In this document: positions 23,401 to 33,408 of the stretch, piece by piece
Layout: the number at the start of each line of letters is the position of its first letter
Position numbering within the stretch: position 1 is the stretch's first letter
Assembly (NCBI GenBank): GCA_038501625.1
Contig: JAZAYU010000079.1
Location: 930,001-994,000 of the forward strand
Direction of reading: 5' to 3'
DNA: 64,000 nucleotides
DNA from: Corbicula japonica
Lineage: Eukaryota > Mollusca > Bivalvia > Venerida > Cyrenidae
Notes under the pieces: model-generated
Told to the model about the DNA's origin: nothing
The model's input: the letters and a program-made list of their open reading frames with translations, nothing else
Database searches by the model: none
Translations under genes and position numbers: made by a program

Positions 23401-26400
23401 ACATCCACTAACAACCAATCGAAATAATCAATTTGATTTTTCCGCTGCATAATAATAAAAATCCCACCAGATACCTCTCCACCCTGCAAGATGCCTCTCT
23501 GGTGTAAATAGCTACTTATCGAAATAGTTTATTTCATTTTCCCTCTGCATAATAATAGAATACGAGTATTATTTACAACATTTCATTGGTCGAAAAACTA
23601 GGTCAAAAGTGAGCTTAGACAGCTAACGCCGAAAAATCAAAATAAAACAAACAGTTTTATCAGACTCAAAAGAAATGCGAAGTATATATTCGTTAACAAC
23701 TTACTCCCAGAACTCAATGACGGGGTCGACAGTTTTGCCAATAGCTGTAGCATTCCCTATGGTGCTGTTTGTCGTGCTCGAAACAACAGACACGTTATGA
23801 GTATGAGAAGCTGAATAACATCTAAAACATTAAACTAGCTGGTTAGAGTCAACGTTTTAGTCAAAGTTACTCTCTTACACAGAGTTTAGGCAAGCATTGA
23901 CGAAACTTGGCGAACGTAATTTTTAGAAGCCAAGAAACATTTAAAACATTGAAGTAGATGTTATTATTACAAAATGTATTTAGCTGCATGGAAAGGCTGT
24001 GTTGCCCGAGTGTTACTTTTAAATTGAACTTTTTGTTTGCGTTCATGTTCTATCTGTTCGCGTCATGGGAAAGGTGACTTCGAACAGCTGACGTCAATCC
24101 TTGGCACCAGAAAAGAGACAAGCGGTATTTCTAATTAATGCAATTCGCGGTAAAAATAAAATAATGTCATAACGTGTAATGAAATCACATATAAGTTATG
24201 AAAAAAGTCACGGTCAATTCACAGGTTTGATAATGAAGATGAAACGATGTATACCTATCAGTATTCCAGTCATTGTTGCAGTGTGACCAGGGTAGAGTGG
24301 GTGTGAAGGACATGACCAGGTAGTACACTGCCCAGGCAAGAATCACAATGTAGTAAAGATTGGCCAGAAATACCACAATGAACGTTGCTATGCCAATACC
24401 TACAATAGTGAAGAAAACTACGAATACGTAAATATTTAACAAAAGACATATGCGGAAATCAATTTTGTTTTAATAACAAAGTGAAACTTCTGTTAGCCGA
24501 GAGTTTTATCAATTATTTGCAACTGACCTTCCGCTTGCATGAAGAAACAAGCATTGCATCTATTCAAGGTCTCAAGAAATACACCTTAACGTACTGCTTA
24601 TTGGTGCGACCTTTCCTAAAATGCCCCAATTGCCCGTCAGTGCGAAAATGCCCCGAATTCGAATGAACTGTTAAATGAACAGTTTAAGTGTGCGACTGAA
24701 TGACTACAGCCTGTCAAGTGCAGTTTAGTGTAAAGGTTATGTCTACAATTCTCCAAGCATTGAATAGTTAGGTTAAAGAAACAACTACTTCCTTATTATT
24801 GTCATTATGTATACTGAATACAAAAAATTCACACAACAGTACGGGGAACTCCCATTACATAACTGAGACCAGTTTACTTTAAGAACTAGAGGAAGTTGAG
24901 CATCAGTATATTGATTTTGGAAGTTGTCGGTCCAGTATCTTTCATTTCCAAACCAGTCTCAAATCTCAAGCATCTGATTGGCTGAAATGGCGACTGGTCA
25001 CCATTTCAGCCAATCAGATGCTCGAGATTTGAGAATGGTTTCCAAACCAAACTTTCTCAATATTTATTTGGTTGTGGAAAATCAAATGCTATGTTTGACC
25101 TTTTTCTAAATTCAAAGAGAAGTTGTGTTATTCTACTTTGCATGCCATAAACTTCAAACTTTGATAGTAAATGTATCTGCTTCAGAGCTTTCGAATCCCA
25201 TCATCAATTTAAGAAAGCCTCGACATCTGTGAAAACATAACAACGCCTTTATGCTTTACAAAATGTCCAGATATAGAGAAAAACCCTTCATTAAGACTAC
25301 CCTAAAATTAAGACCTCCACATAACAAGGCCACTATTTCAATGTTCCTTTTTAACAGTTGTGCATTTTTTCCGACCCAAAATTAAGACCAGCCCACTTAA
25401 AAGACCACAGAAATCCTGACCCACTCTTAATAGCCACTTTCCAGATACTCTTAACTAAATAACATGAAATATAGCATTAATTAGGTAGATTTTAAAATTA
25501 AAGGTTTGGAAGTTCTCTTTTTGTGAAGAATATACATTGGCAGGTTTTCCACTCAATAAATGAAAAGTACCATATTTTGGACTTAAATGATCCGATGATT
25601 TTAACTAAACTGAAGCAAGTAAAATAGATCGTAAACGAAATTACCTTTGAAAGCTGGGACAAATCTGGCCCATGCTTCAAGACTGCCGATGGACATGTAC
25701 TGTCCGACAGCAAGTTCCAGCATAAAAACCGGCACACCGCACGTGAACAGACAGATCAAGTATGGGATTAAAAACGCACCTGTCATAGAAGGGCATTAAA
25801 TATTAAAGCAAAGCCAAGTTATTTGCACCATATCCTGCAAGCTGTCTAGTATACCCCGTAATAAAAAATCATATTTAAAATACATAAGATTAAAAAAAGA
25901 AAAAGTGATGAAGAATCTATTATAGTTAACCAAATATAATTTAGTAATAAATAAACATATGTTTAATGGATGCATGGATTATCCCTGTACTCTATGAAGT
26001 CGCTTTTATCGCATGGGTCACCCGTGTAGATCCATATCAGCTGTCATCGTCTCATCTTGATCGGCACTTTTCCATTCTTGGTCAGAAATATCCAAATAAA
26101 TATAAAAGCGAACAATGTGGATCATGATCAAACGACACGAGTCTGCTAGATGATCCAGATCTACGCTGGTCGCCCAAGAAATATCTACCATAACCGAGTT
26201 AAGAGCTATACATCATTAACAATAACTGCAGTGAAACTTCTGCAAAATTTCTGCTTTAATTAAAGTATTACTAGTAAAGGACATGAACATGCTTACTTTG
26301 TATTACACTGTTTTTGTCATAAGAAAATCATTCATACCTCCTCCATTTTTGTAGCAGAGATAAGGAAATCTCCATATGTTTCCAAGACCGACGGCTAGGC

Positions 26401-27298
26401 CTACACAAGCCAGTATAAAGTCCAGATCACTGGACCATTGGTCACGCTCCGGTTGCTCATGTCCATCCTCTGCCTTTACTACATTACAGGAATCTTCTTC
26501 TGGCTTTTGTATGACAATCTCTGGGCATTGCACGTTATTTGTTACATTCTTTTGACTGCACAGGAGGTCTTGTTTGGCGCCCTCTGAATTGCGCGGCACA
26601 TCGTGAGTGGCGGCCTCTGAATTGCACGGCACAACGTGGGTGGCGACCTCTGAAGTGCAAAGCTCGTCATGTTTGGCAGCCTCCTGACTAGACGGCACAT
26701 CATGGTTTCCGACCACTGGACTGCAAGGAACATTTTCTTTGGTGTCCTCTTGACTACAAACAGCGTCGTGTCTGTCGGCTTCTGAAGTGCACGGCACATC
26801 ATGGTTGGAAATCTCTAGACTGCAAGGCACGTCTTCTTTGGCAGCATCAGGACTACACTTCATGCCATGTTTGGTGTACTCTGGATTGTAAGACGCGTCG
26901 TGTTTGTCGACCTCTGTATTGCACTGCACATCGAGGTTGGCTTCCACTGGACAGCTAGGCACGTCATGTTTGTCGACCTCTGTATTGCACTGCACATCAA
27001 GGTTGGCTTCCACTGGACTGCTAGGCACGACATGTTTTTCGACCTCTGTATTGCACTGCACATCAAGGTTGGCTTCCACTGGACTGCTAGGCACGTCATG
27101 TTTGTCGACCACTGTATTGCACTGCACATCAAGGTTTGCTTCCACTGGACTGCTAGGCACGTCATGTTTTGCGACCTCTGGAGGGCACTGAACATTAAGG
27201 TTATCTGCTGCCAAACGTTCGCGTTCAGCAACCCCAACAGGCTCGTCCAACTTTAACTTTTTAACTCCTAATAGTACCACAGAACCATCTGCCTCCAT
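11344..27298 (-). CDS. SLC6-family sodium/chloride-dependent neurotransmitter (GABA/taurine/creatine-like) transporter, 14 coding exons
   Basis: Predicted plasma-membrane symporter that couples uptake of a small amino acid or amine to Na+ and Cl-. Exons (5' to 3'): 27298-26338, 25779-25645, 24399-24255, 23821-23705, 20521-20389, 16664-16530, 16112-16009, 15108-14984, 14809-14697, 14453-14316, 14030-13928, 13108-13008, 12583-12413, 11439-11344. All internal junctions are GT-AG and phases match, giving 858 residues. Seen: TM1 with [20 protein letters not shown]; an extracellular loop 2 with NVS, NST and NAT glycosylation sequons; TM6 [15 protein letters not shown]7 [13 protein letters not shown]8 VGIDSQF; and C-terminal RWRKAIQP after TM12. 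The closest look is to GABA/taurine/creatine transporters (Gly304 where monoamine transporters have Asp). Odd features: residues 33-263 are 21 repeats of 11 residues; Asp556 in TM6; and the last codons lie in a minisatellite. ATG at 27298 is chosen; the frame is open a few codons upstream but only from a GTG. Family is sure, substrate is not. Confidence 0.93.
12413..12583 (-). CDS. SLC6 gene exon 13: TM12
   Basis: 57 codons: [20 protein letters not shown] then [37 protein letters not shown]. Acceptor tttcag, donor CGTGAG|gtatac. If this donor were ignored, the frame would stay open for about 29 more codons and stop at 12326, so an intron-retained form is possible. Confidence 0.94.
12600..12960. 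other. SLC6 introns 12-13: no further feature recognised
   Basis: Between the 3' exons (11440-12412, 12584-13007, 13109-13927) the introns are AT-rich. The stretch 13290-13800 contains diverged dispersed-repeat R1 blocks (ccgttaatcttagtgccttg, accgggatctaggatgg). No other gene was seen. Confidence 0.6.
13008..13108 (-). CDS. SLC6 gene exon 12: TM11
   Basis: Encodes (G)[20 protein letters not shown] then [13 protein letters not shown]. The MIG and W-x3-TP motifs match the family. Acceptor ttcttag, donor GTCTG|gtaata; leaves phase 0. Confidence 0.95.
13928..14030 (-). CDS. SLC6 gene exon 11: TM10
   Basis: Encodes [20 protein letters not shown] then [17 protein letters not shown]-x-(Y/F)-x-FQLFD is a family signature. 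Acceptor tttcag, donor TTTG|gtaagt; leaves phase 1. Confidence 0.95.
14316..14453 (-). CDS. SLC6 gene exon 10: TM9
   Basis: Exactly 46 codons: [20 protein letters not shown] then [26 protein letters not shown]. Acceptor gcatag, donor CTGAG|gtgagt; phase 0 at both ends. Confidence 0.95.
14697..14809 (-). CDS. SLC6 gene exon 9: extracellular loop 4 and TM8
   Basis: Encodes [20 protein letters not shown] then [22 protein letters not shown]-x-F marks loop 4, and the D-S-Q of TM8 belongs to the second sodium site in the family. Acceptor ttacag, donor GTCAG|gtaagc; leaves phase 0. Confidence 0.95.
14984..15108 (-). CDS. SLC6 gene exon 8: TM7
   Basis: Encodes (R)[19 protein letters not shown] then [22 protein letters not shown]. 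It contains the NS-x-TS segment that contributes to Na+ and Cl- coordination in family structures. Acceptor taacag, donor CACAAG|gtgaga; leaves phase 1. Confidence 0.95.
15320..15990. repeat. Dispersed repeat family R1, two opposed copies in SLC6 intron 7
   Basis: A forward-type copy (15320-15730) and a partial reverse copy (about 15778-15990, with gccactgaccgttcgaaggc and tggctgtttggggaggctgt). R1 is about 480 bp, best seen complete at 62095-62570. Other copies: 16790-17165, 40390-40870 (forward type); 18885-19620, 31995-32215, 42550-42760 and 61490-61885 (reverse). No coding capacity; class unknown. Confidence 0.75.
16009..16112 (-). CDS. SLC6 gene exon 7: TM6 with substrate site
   Basis: Encodes [20 protein letters not shown] and [14 protein letters not shown]. 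The unwound TM6 hinge reads S-F-D-L-A-I-G. The Asp (codon at 16071-16073, residue 556) replaces the Gly/Ala/Ser of known relatives. Acceptor ctgcag, donor CTACAG|gtgatt; enters phase 0, leaves phase 2. Confidence 0.95.
16355..16497. mobile_element. Hairpin (foldback) element in SLC6 intron 6
   Basis: A near-perfect palindrome with arms of about 65 bp, centred on ATGGCGACCAGTCGCCAT, with arms reading AATCTCAAGCATCTGATTGG and CCAATCAGATGCTTGAGATT. Outer ends are like aaggttataaa(a/g)ct. Four other copies are in the window (24945-25050, 27850-28012, 39931-40080, 61588-61730). Confidence 0.88.
16530..16664 (-). CDS. SLC6 gene exon 6: TM5 and extracellular loop 3
   Basis: Exactly 45 codons: [20 protein letters not shown] then [25 protein letters not shown]. 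This matches the conserved TM5 and the GA-x2-GI-x-(Y/F)-YLKPD signature. Acceptor ttcacag, donor CACAG|gttcaa; phase 0 at both ends. Confidence 0.95.
17420..20075. repeat. Intron 5 cluster of dispersed repeats R2 and R1
   Basis: R2 copies at 17420-17560 and 17630-17790 (plus) face R2 copies at 17800-18180, 18255-18700 and 19685-20070 (reverse). R1 copies lie at 18885-19050 and 19130-19620. Opposed copies could pair in the pre-mRNA. The open frames here, such as 17794-18102, are repeat sequence and not genes. Confidence 0.75.
20389..20521 (-). CDS. SLC6 gene exon 5: TM4
   Basis: Encodes [20 protein letters not shown], then [24 protein letters not shown], typical of the pre-TM4/TM4 block of GABA/creatine-like members. 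Acceptor ctttag, donor GCAAG|gtaaag; leaves phase 0. The preceding intron is over 3 kb and filled with repeats. Confidence 0.94.
21448..21524 (-). repeat. tRNA-derived SINE head, copy 1
   Basis: On the minus strand: TTGGTGTAGTGGTTATCAC (A-box-like) followed about 30 nt later by GGGTTCAATACTCGGG (B-box-like). The acceptor ends do not pair, and the sequence recurs with the same flanks, so it is a SINE and not a functional tRNA gene. Confidence 0.7.
22430..22500 (-). repeat. tRNA-derived SINE head, copy 2
   Basis: The minus strand carries TGTAGTGTAGTGGATATCTC then GGCCCCGGGTTCAATCCTAA, the same A-box/B-box layout and flanks as the copy at 21448. Confidence 0.7.
23098..23170 (-). repeat. tRNA-derived SINE head, copy 3
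   Basis: The minus strand carries TGTAGTGTAGTGGCTAACAC and GGCCCCGGGTTCAAAACTCA. Same family and flanks as the copies at 21448 and 22430. Confidence 0.7.
23705..23821 (-). CDS. SLC6 gene exon 4: glycosylated extracellular loop 2
   Basis: Completes Arg and then Cys (the second loop-2 cysteine), followed by a Ser/Thr/Asn-rich loop with sequons NVS, NST and NAT, ending PVIEFWE. Acceptor ttttag, donor GGGA|gtaagt; phase 2 at both ends. Confidence 0.93.
24255..24399 (-). CDS. SLC6 gene exon 3: TM3 and start of extracellular loop 2
   Basis: Encodes [20 protein letters not shown] followed by [28 protein letters not shown]. This is TM3 with the conserved Tyr-Tyr pair and the first Cys of the loop-2 disulfide. 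Acceptor ttgtag, donor GATAG|gtatac; enters phase 1, leaves phase 2. Confidence 0.95.
24945..25050. mobile_element. Hairpin element copy in SLC6 intron 2
   Basis: Palindrome centred on ATGGCGACTGGTCACCAT with arms CAAGCATCTGATTGGCTGAA and its complement. The outer ends are more eroded than in the other copies. Confidence 0.85.
25645..25779 (-). CDS. SLC6 gene exon 2: end of TM1 region and TM2
   Basis: Encodes [20 protein letters not shown] and on through [25 protein letters not shown], the strongly conserved TM2 and intracellular loop 1. The acceptor is gaca|g with the preceding AG at 25781-25780, and the donor is AAAG|gtaatt. Phase 1 at both ends. Confidence 0.95.
26338..27298 (-). CDS. SLC6 gene exon 1: repetitive N-terminal domain and TM1
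   Basis: Encodes residues 1-320 and the first base of 321. Residues 1-32 are unique. Residues 33-263 are the 11-residue repeats. Residues 264-290 are an acidic linker, followed by TM1 (about 292-314) with GLGNIWRFP. The donor GGAG|gtatga leaves phase 1, and exon 2 completes a Gly to give NGGGAF. Confidence 0.92.
26510..27202 (-). repeat. In-frame 33-bp coding repeat (21 units of 11 residues) in the SLC6 N-terminus
   Basis: Residues 33-263 divide without gaps into 21 units of 11. The loose consensus is [NKT]-[LH]-D-V-[QP]-[CS]-x-x-E-[VA]-x. The first ten units form five higher-order 22-residue repeats beginning [10 protein letters not shown], with [11 protein letters not shown] as the second half; these are the most alike at DNA level (66-bp period). 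Later units drift. His at position 2 and Cys at position 6 recur in most units. As the period is a multiple of three, long shadow reading frames exist on both strands. Confidence 0.93.
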
Positions 27299-27849
27299 TG
27301 CAGACGTTTGTCTTTCCACAAACCGGATGAAAAAATATCATATCGAGTTATTGTATAATTTCTGATTGGTGCTCAACTGTTACCACTTTGCAGCCAATTA
27401 TAGATGACATTACACTACCGGCGCGCACATAACATAGCGTTATCGTAAAGTATCGTTATTTTTTAAGTATATTTGTAGAAAGATTCCAATTTTATATTAT
27501 ATTTTTTATTTAACCTATCATTTTAAACTTGATAATGATGTCATGTAAACTACTTGTTGAATTGTCGATTTTACAGCTTTTATTTCAATCAAAACGACTC
27601 TTGAGTTTTGAGACTAGTCTCCAATTTTAGTGTCATGATTTTGTGACAAGTACTCCCTTACCTCTATATTTTCTGTTGTGTTTTATACAATGCTCTTAAC
27701 TAAATTAATTTTAATATTATTATTCTTATATTTAAGTAAACAAGCGTGTATAGTTATGAATTTAAGTTGCAGTTCCGTATTAGTAAATATCTCGTATGTA
27801 TAAATGAAGCCTAACGAAGACCTTAAGAAGAGTACTGTTATCATAGTAC

Positions 27850-28012
27850 AGTGCCACAGATAATAAAACTAAGATCTGAGATCAGTCTCAAATCTCAAGG
27901 ATCTGATTGGCTGAAATGGCGACTGGTCGCCATTTCATCCAATCAGATACTTGACATTTGAGACTTATCTCCAGATTTAGTTTTATTATCTTGGGCACTG
28001 GTTGCTAAGATT
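27850..28012. mobile_element. Hairpin element copy 0.6 kb upstream of the SLC6 start codon
   Basis: The ends cagtgccacagataataaaa and its inverted partner at ttttattatcttgggcactg bracket the same central palindrome (ATGGCGACTGGTCGCCAT). This copy shows the most complete outer inverted repeats. Its distance from the gene start makes an influence on the promoter conceivable, but this is not shown. Confidence 0.87.
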
Positions 28013-31000
28013 TTAGTCATTATTGAACCATATATCAAGGCCATTTTAAGTCATTCGCAGGAAGTAATTAGAAATTTACATTTGGCGGCCGTAGAAAGAT
28101 CTATTCAATACTATTCTTAAATTCAATCATCAGTATTTTGAAAAGACAAAATCTGAAAATAACTTTTTTTAAATTTTTTAAAGTTTATTTTAGATGCAGA
28201 AATACTAGAGATCTCAAAATTAATGATACATTTAGCTTTGAAAACATAGACTAGGCTTGGTGTATATAAAAGTCAATTACTTGACAAGTAGTTTTCACAA
28301 TTTTCCTTATTAAGACCATAGAAATGTAAGAAGTATGACTGAAGTACTTGAGGAAACTTCAAATGCACCGTTATAATTATTTCTTGCCAAGGTTATACGA
28401 GATTTTATTTCTCTATTTCTCTTCCGTCTTAATGTGCTTTAAGAAATTTATTTGAAATTGTATCATCATGTTGGGAGAAATGTATAGTTTGCTGTTATTG
28501 TGACTTTGAATATGGATTTTACTTATAAGTGCCACCAGCCATTCAGTCTCTTTTAAAGAACTTACGACATAAATACATCTGAATATTTGGAACAGAACTC
28601 GTCTGTTTGGAACAGCATTGTTTCTCTTTTAATTCCAAAACGTATTATTGTATAATTATAATTCAAAAAGAACCCAAATGTTATAAAGTAAATCTAGTAT
28701 ATTTCAACTCTCGGTCAATATATTAAATAAAAAGGTTAAAAGATTTACAAGGACATCTGTCAATGCAACTGCTTATTTGTTAAGACAGCGGACAAAGATT
28801 TAATGACCTCACAAACAAGTGATGTTTATAATATGCTCCTGAAGGAGTCGTAAATTAAGATATCTTACAATTACACCACCCATTAAAATACTTTCGAACA
28901 ATATCGCAAAAAGCATGGTTGGGAGTTTATATATTATACGGTAAATTAGAAGAAACACCCATGAATCCCTTTTAAAATTGGGCAAATAACTTGAAAGTGG
29001 CATCAGTTGTAAAATCTCATTTTAACACTAAATTTGTTCTTGTTCTTGTTGTTTTTGTTTTTGTAACCTTAATTGAAACGTTTGTAACAGCTATCAATGT
29101 AAACGAAACATAATCGTAAAAAGGTTAATGATTATTTTTTATATATTCATGTGTCCGAGCCTTGAGAATATAATTATTTTTAATAAAGTATCAAAGACTA
29201 TTGCTCTGCAGTTTAGGAGGACAAGAAACGAAATCAAGTAACGAATTAGTATTTTGAATGACTATTATTTAGATTATTATCTTAGACTCATATCCTTACG
29301 AATTAAAAATCACCAAGCATTACCCCTTTATCTTTAATTGAACGACACTTTTAGGTATTCTTTTATTTCTTAATTTTAAATAACATGTTCTACAATGTTT
29401 GATACTTCAAATTGTAGCTTCAAGTAGGTCGTCATTACAAGCAAATTGACGATAGCAATCGCTTCTAAATATAATTATATTGCTGAATCGATGTAGTATA
29501 TAGCTCAGTATAAATGGAATACAGGAAAAACTAATAAGATAAACAACGGTTTTCGAAACAGTATCAAACGTCTTTTAAAGTACACTGTAACTTAATAAAT
29601 ACCCATTAGTAAATGGCAAATAAACCCAGAAACTTTCTGAACAGATATCAATCTGTTGATTTCTCCAATTAACTTAATACAATGAATATCAAAGCGTCAT
29701 TAAATTACAAAACATGGAATAAAAAAGTCTCACACAGTTTACAGAGATATTATTGCTACATGCAGTGCGGGGAAACATTTTTGGTTAAATGGTGTTAAAG
29801 CATCAATCCGTGTTATAAGATCGTTAAAAAATGAAATATGCATATGAGGAATGGCCACATCCAGATGACGCAAATGTACGAATGATGAGAGTGTTTGAGA
29901 GAGCGGGGAGGGGTGTAAAGGGAATGTTAAATGCAATTCCTGAGAAATGAAAAAAGTAACAGTATTGATTGAAAGTACGGGAGACGTTTTACGGTCGCCG
30001 CACAACACACAACTACTGTGATAATAAAAAAGTGAAATATGAATAATAAATGAAATATGTCTTAACCATAAAAATGTCGAAAACAAAGCTTGACATATGA
30101 GCCATAACGATTAGAGGGCCATTAAACTATTACAGCGTAGTCAGAGAATGGCAGCTAAGTTCTTCCGCGACAATGAATTGAATGCACATAACTAAACAAA
30201 ATTAAGTAGAACTATATAAAAATCGACCATTTCAAGTAAGTTATGAGCAAAAAAGCACCTGTTTTGTGGGATTTTTTATGGTAATATATTTCACATAGAA
30301 ATTATTTCGAATAAAACAAATCCGAAATATGTACAAATTATACTTTATAACCAACGGGACATTAGTACAAATTATAATTATTACAAATAAAAAACTTATA
30401 AGTATGTACAAATATGTTCTCCACTTTTGTTTGCGAACTTAAAAAAAGTACCGCGTAGAATATTTTGTGATCCTTTCTAGGGAATGTTTCGCTACAGCTT
30501 CATTATTTCTCTCAATTAGTAAAATTTCGTCGTGATAATTTCTTAGGAAACTTCATTTACAGTTTTGATTTAAAGTTATATCTGATATCTGAAATAACCT
30601 AGGACTATTAATTGCTTTAATTGTCACCTTTTACTTAGAAGGAGTGTTGGGGTTATATTATTTTTAATAACTGTATATTTAATTGCAGTATTCAACATGA
30701 AACTTAAAACAATATATTAGTCAATTATGGATCTATAAAAGGTTGAAATTTGTATTTTAATGATTCTTTCACCAATCTGAAGCAGCTTAAAGTCGTTTAT
30801 CAAAAACAGCAATGGTAAAAATAAAATAAAATAATACTTGCATTTTATAAATTATAACAAATTGATGAGATTCTTGAAAACGTACTTTTCATGCTGCCTT
30901 TTTATTCGACACATTAAGAACATGTAAATGAATAGAAGGTTCCAAGATTAATATCAAAGATGTATATCTTATTTGCGGATGATAAAACTCCGACGAGGAT

Positions 31001-31235
31001 TGTCGTTGGTCGAAGAGTTAAGGTAACTGACTTGTTTTGTTGTTTTTCTCCATGCTGATAAGCGGGTCTAGACCATGTTTGTGAGGAAGACATCGAGCAC
31101 GCTTGCTGAACGGCTAATTCTGTCCAGAATGTGCGTACAATGGAACGAGTGCTAAAGGGGGATATTCTTCCACAAAAGAAAGTTTGGAGTGCTGTATGAA
31201 CAAAACGGTCCGTTCAACGTCAGATACCACCAACA
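28013..31235. other. Upstream intergenic DNA, no gene recognised
   Basis: AT-rich sequence with short open frames only. A fragment of repeat R2 is at about 29960-30020 (cgggagacgttttacggtcg). I see no exon-like conserved protein segment on either strand. Confidence 0.55.
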
Positions 31236-31520
31236 ACAACAACAACAAGCATTTATTGCAATCCACAATTTGAATGGTTTGGGCAATGAACAATAAAAAC
31301 CAAATAAATTACAGTGCTAACATGCTTAGTTTTTAACAAATAATAGAAAATACAAAAACAACAGAGGAGTGCAATTATGTTTACAGTAATCAATATGAAC
31401 ATATTATGTTCAGCACCGATTTTAATCGTCGAGATGCTTTGGTCATAACTTATAGGCTTCCTTAAGGAATTTACATACTCTAACAATTATTCTGTTGTTT
31501 TCCTATTTTAGAACTGATTT
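31236..31520 (-). mobile_element. 3' end of a non-LTR retrotransposon (5'-truncated)
   Basis: On the minus strand the sequence reads VCKFLKEAYKL, like the last codons of the neighbouring element family (ICKYLKKAYDI), then 3'UTR, AATAAATGC and a (TTG)n tail at 31236-31250. 5' truncation is usual for LINE insertions. Confidence 0.6.
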
Positions 31521-31994
31521 GAATTTATTAATATAAATATTAATAACAACGCGGAGTATTTGTCTGTCTGTCCCCATATGATCCTAGTTGTCATGAGCAA
31601 TTAGTTCGTTACTTGATCATTCAAAACACGTTTTACAACTAAATATCGATCGGAAACCCCTTTTTGGAATATAAGAACTATTTGTCAGATAAATTGATCA
31701 GAAACAATTACCAAAAGTGACCATAAGTGACAAGAGGACATAGGCCTACTTAGTCGGATACAATGAAATATTTTTCAATATGCTATTATTATGTTCAGCC
31801 TTTAATACTACATCGCGGCTTCTAATCTATGCGGTGTTCTTGTATTAAAGACTAAACATTGCTATCTCGGACCAAGTATGATACTGCCGCGAAATATTTT
31901 CTCAGTTATCAGTTTGTGAAAAAGAACCCGTTGTTTCAAGAAGTAGGCAGTATTATGATAAGACTTCGAAATGTATTTTCGTAAATTATATATT

Positions 31995-32215
31995 TTTGTG
32001 TCTTTGGTGCACCCAAGAACCTGGTTTAAACCCCAAGAGACAAAATTAACGTTCAAATGCAGTAAACCCTCGAGTTCTTTTTCGTTAATTGTTGGTGGTG
32101 TCCTTTTTGAATTTGATCATTTATATACCAATGCTCTGCTCTTCTCTGGTCTTTGGCTGTGTGAGGAGGCTGTGTCTTCTAGATGTCGTTAATCCTTATA
32201 TGCAGATTTCACTAT
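31995..32215 (+). repeat. Dispersed repeat family R1 copy
   Basis: Carries aacctggtttaaaccccaag, ctcgagttctttttcgttaa and ggctgtgtgaggaggctgtg, in the same order as the other R1 copies. Confidence 0.7.
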
Positions 32216-32465
32216 TTTAATTTTATCTAAAACATCATGATACTATGTAAACAAATTTCAACAAGTATCCTTCTTTTTTGTGAGAGAAAAAATCGCATGT
32301 GTTATCCGTTATGAAAAAAAACAACAAATCATTGTTTTAGACAGAAATAAAACAATAGGATACTATTTCACACAATGTGAATGGACAACTAATTTCTTGT
32401 TTAAGCACGTTTATGCTTAAGAGCACTGACACGTGATGGTCAAATTATATAACTTCGCCATAAAA

Positions 32466-32920
32466 TTACCAAACAAACAAACAAACTGTTATTAGCAAAT
32501 CGGCAACCAAGTGCCTCTTGTTTAAGTACGATGTACTTACTGAGAAAGAAATTTTGTGAAATAAACTTGAAAACTTGAAACTTGGCTAACAATGAACAGC
32601 AAACTTTTAAAATTATTGTACGCATTCAGAGTGACAAGAATATACAAACACAATTCTTCAAACTCATATTTTGTTAACATAGGAACAATATCAATGTGAC
32701 TAGTAATAACCATGCTCAAAAACAAAAATGTAATTATAATCACTAAATCAATTTATATGACACCATAAAAACATTAGAAAACAGTCATATAATATAATGA
32801 TAATTACAAACCAAAATAATATTACCCAACTCGAGTTTCATATGCTTTTCATATGCTTTCTTTAAATATTTACATATACCAATTAAAGTTTTTTCAAGAC
32901 GGTATTAAGTAGCGTGAATA
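32466..32920 (-). mobile_element. 3' end of a non-LTR retrotransposon with (TTTG)n tail
   Basis: The minus strand encodes KTLIGICKYLKKAYE, again the C-terminal signature of the family at 35400-39500, followed by 3'UTR with gatttgctaataacag and a TTTG-repeat tail (32466-32484). It could be an independent insertion or the displaced 3' end of the larger element, which breaks off at about 35412. Confidence 0.6.
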
Positions 32921-33408
32921 TATTAATGCTACTTAGTTTGGATATATATTAACAGTCTTTTTGTTTTGTGTCCAGGATAGATGCGCATGCTTAATATAGC
33001 GCATGCGCAATGTGAAATAACGCCAATGTGGGTCACCATAAGAACTAAATAATTTGGTTACAGGAATCTGAAACTCTTCATCGTTAACTTCATGATTTAA
33101 AAGAAGTTGCATACAGATTTGTGTTTAACAATTTTATCATTACGAAGTATGAAACATAAATGAATTAGCATGTCCCGCGGAAAAAAGTAGGTCATCAGAC
33201 ATTGCAGCGTGTTGTAGAAAACGAGTGAACACTGTTAGCGACTGCTGACCTTCTTGTGATAATCAAAAGTTAGTTATTCGATCGGCATTTATTCCTACTG
33301 AGAAGAAGCACAGTTGCCCATGTATCTTTCCGTTCCATTGATTCGTTGTTTTAAATTGTTATCTTAGGGTACTGAGAAATCGATACCGGATGTTTACACA
33401 ATTTGAAA

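Larger units (their letters stand above)
20765..23640. repeat. Intron 4 cluster: repeated composite units with tRNA-derived SINEs
   Basis: The block gataaacggcgttgatggaa-aagat recurs at about 20790, 21190 and 21985. The block with gaaattaacaatcagtatca and ttaacctgacacccatgaat recurs three times (from about 21540, 22510 and 23190), each just right of a tRNA-like segment. The same composite occurs inverted at 41040-43045. It fills almost all of the intron. Confidence 0.8.

Noticed and set aside
26867..27256. Long plus-strand and alternate-frame open reading frames opposite SLC6 exon 1
   Set aside because: They arise because the 33-bp coding repeat is a multiple of three and stays open in several frames. 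Only the minus frame that leads into TM1 with a valid donor is a gene.
27299..27319. Upstream start of the transporter at 27319
   Set aside because: That codon is GTG. The first in-frame ATG is at 27298.
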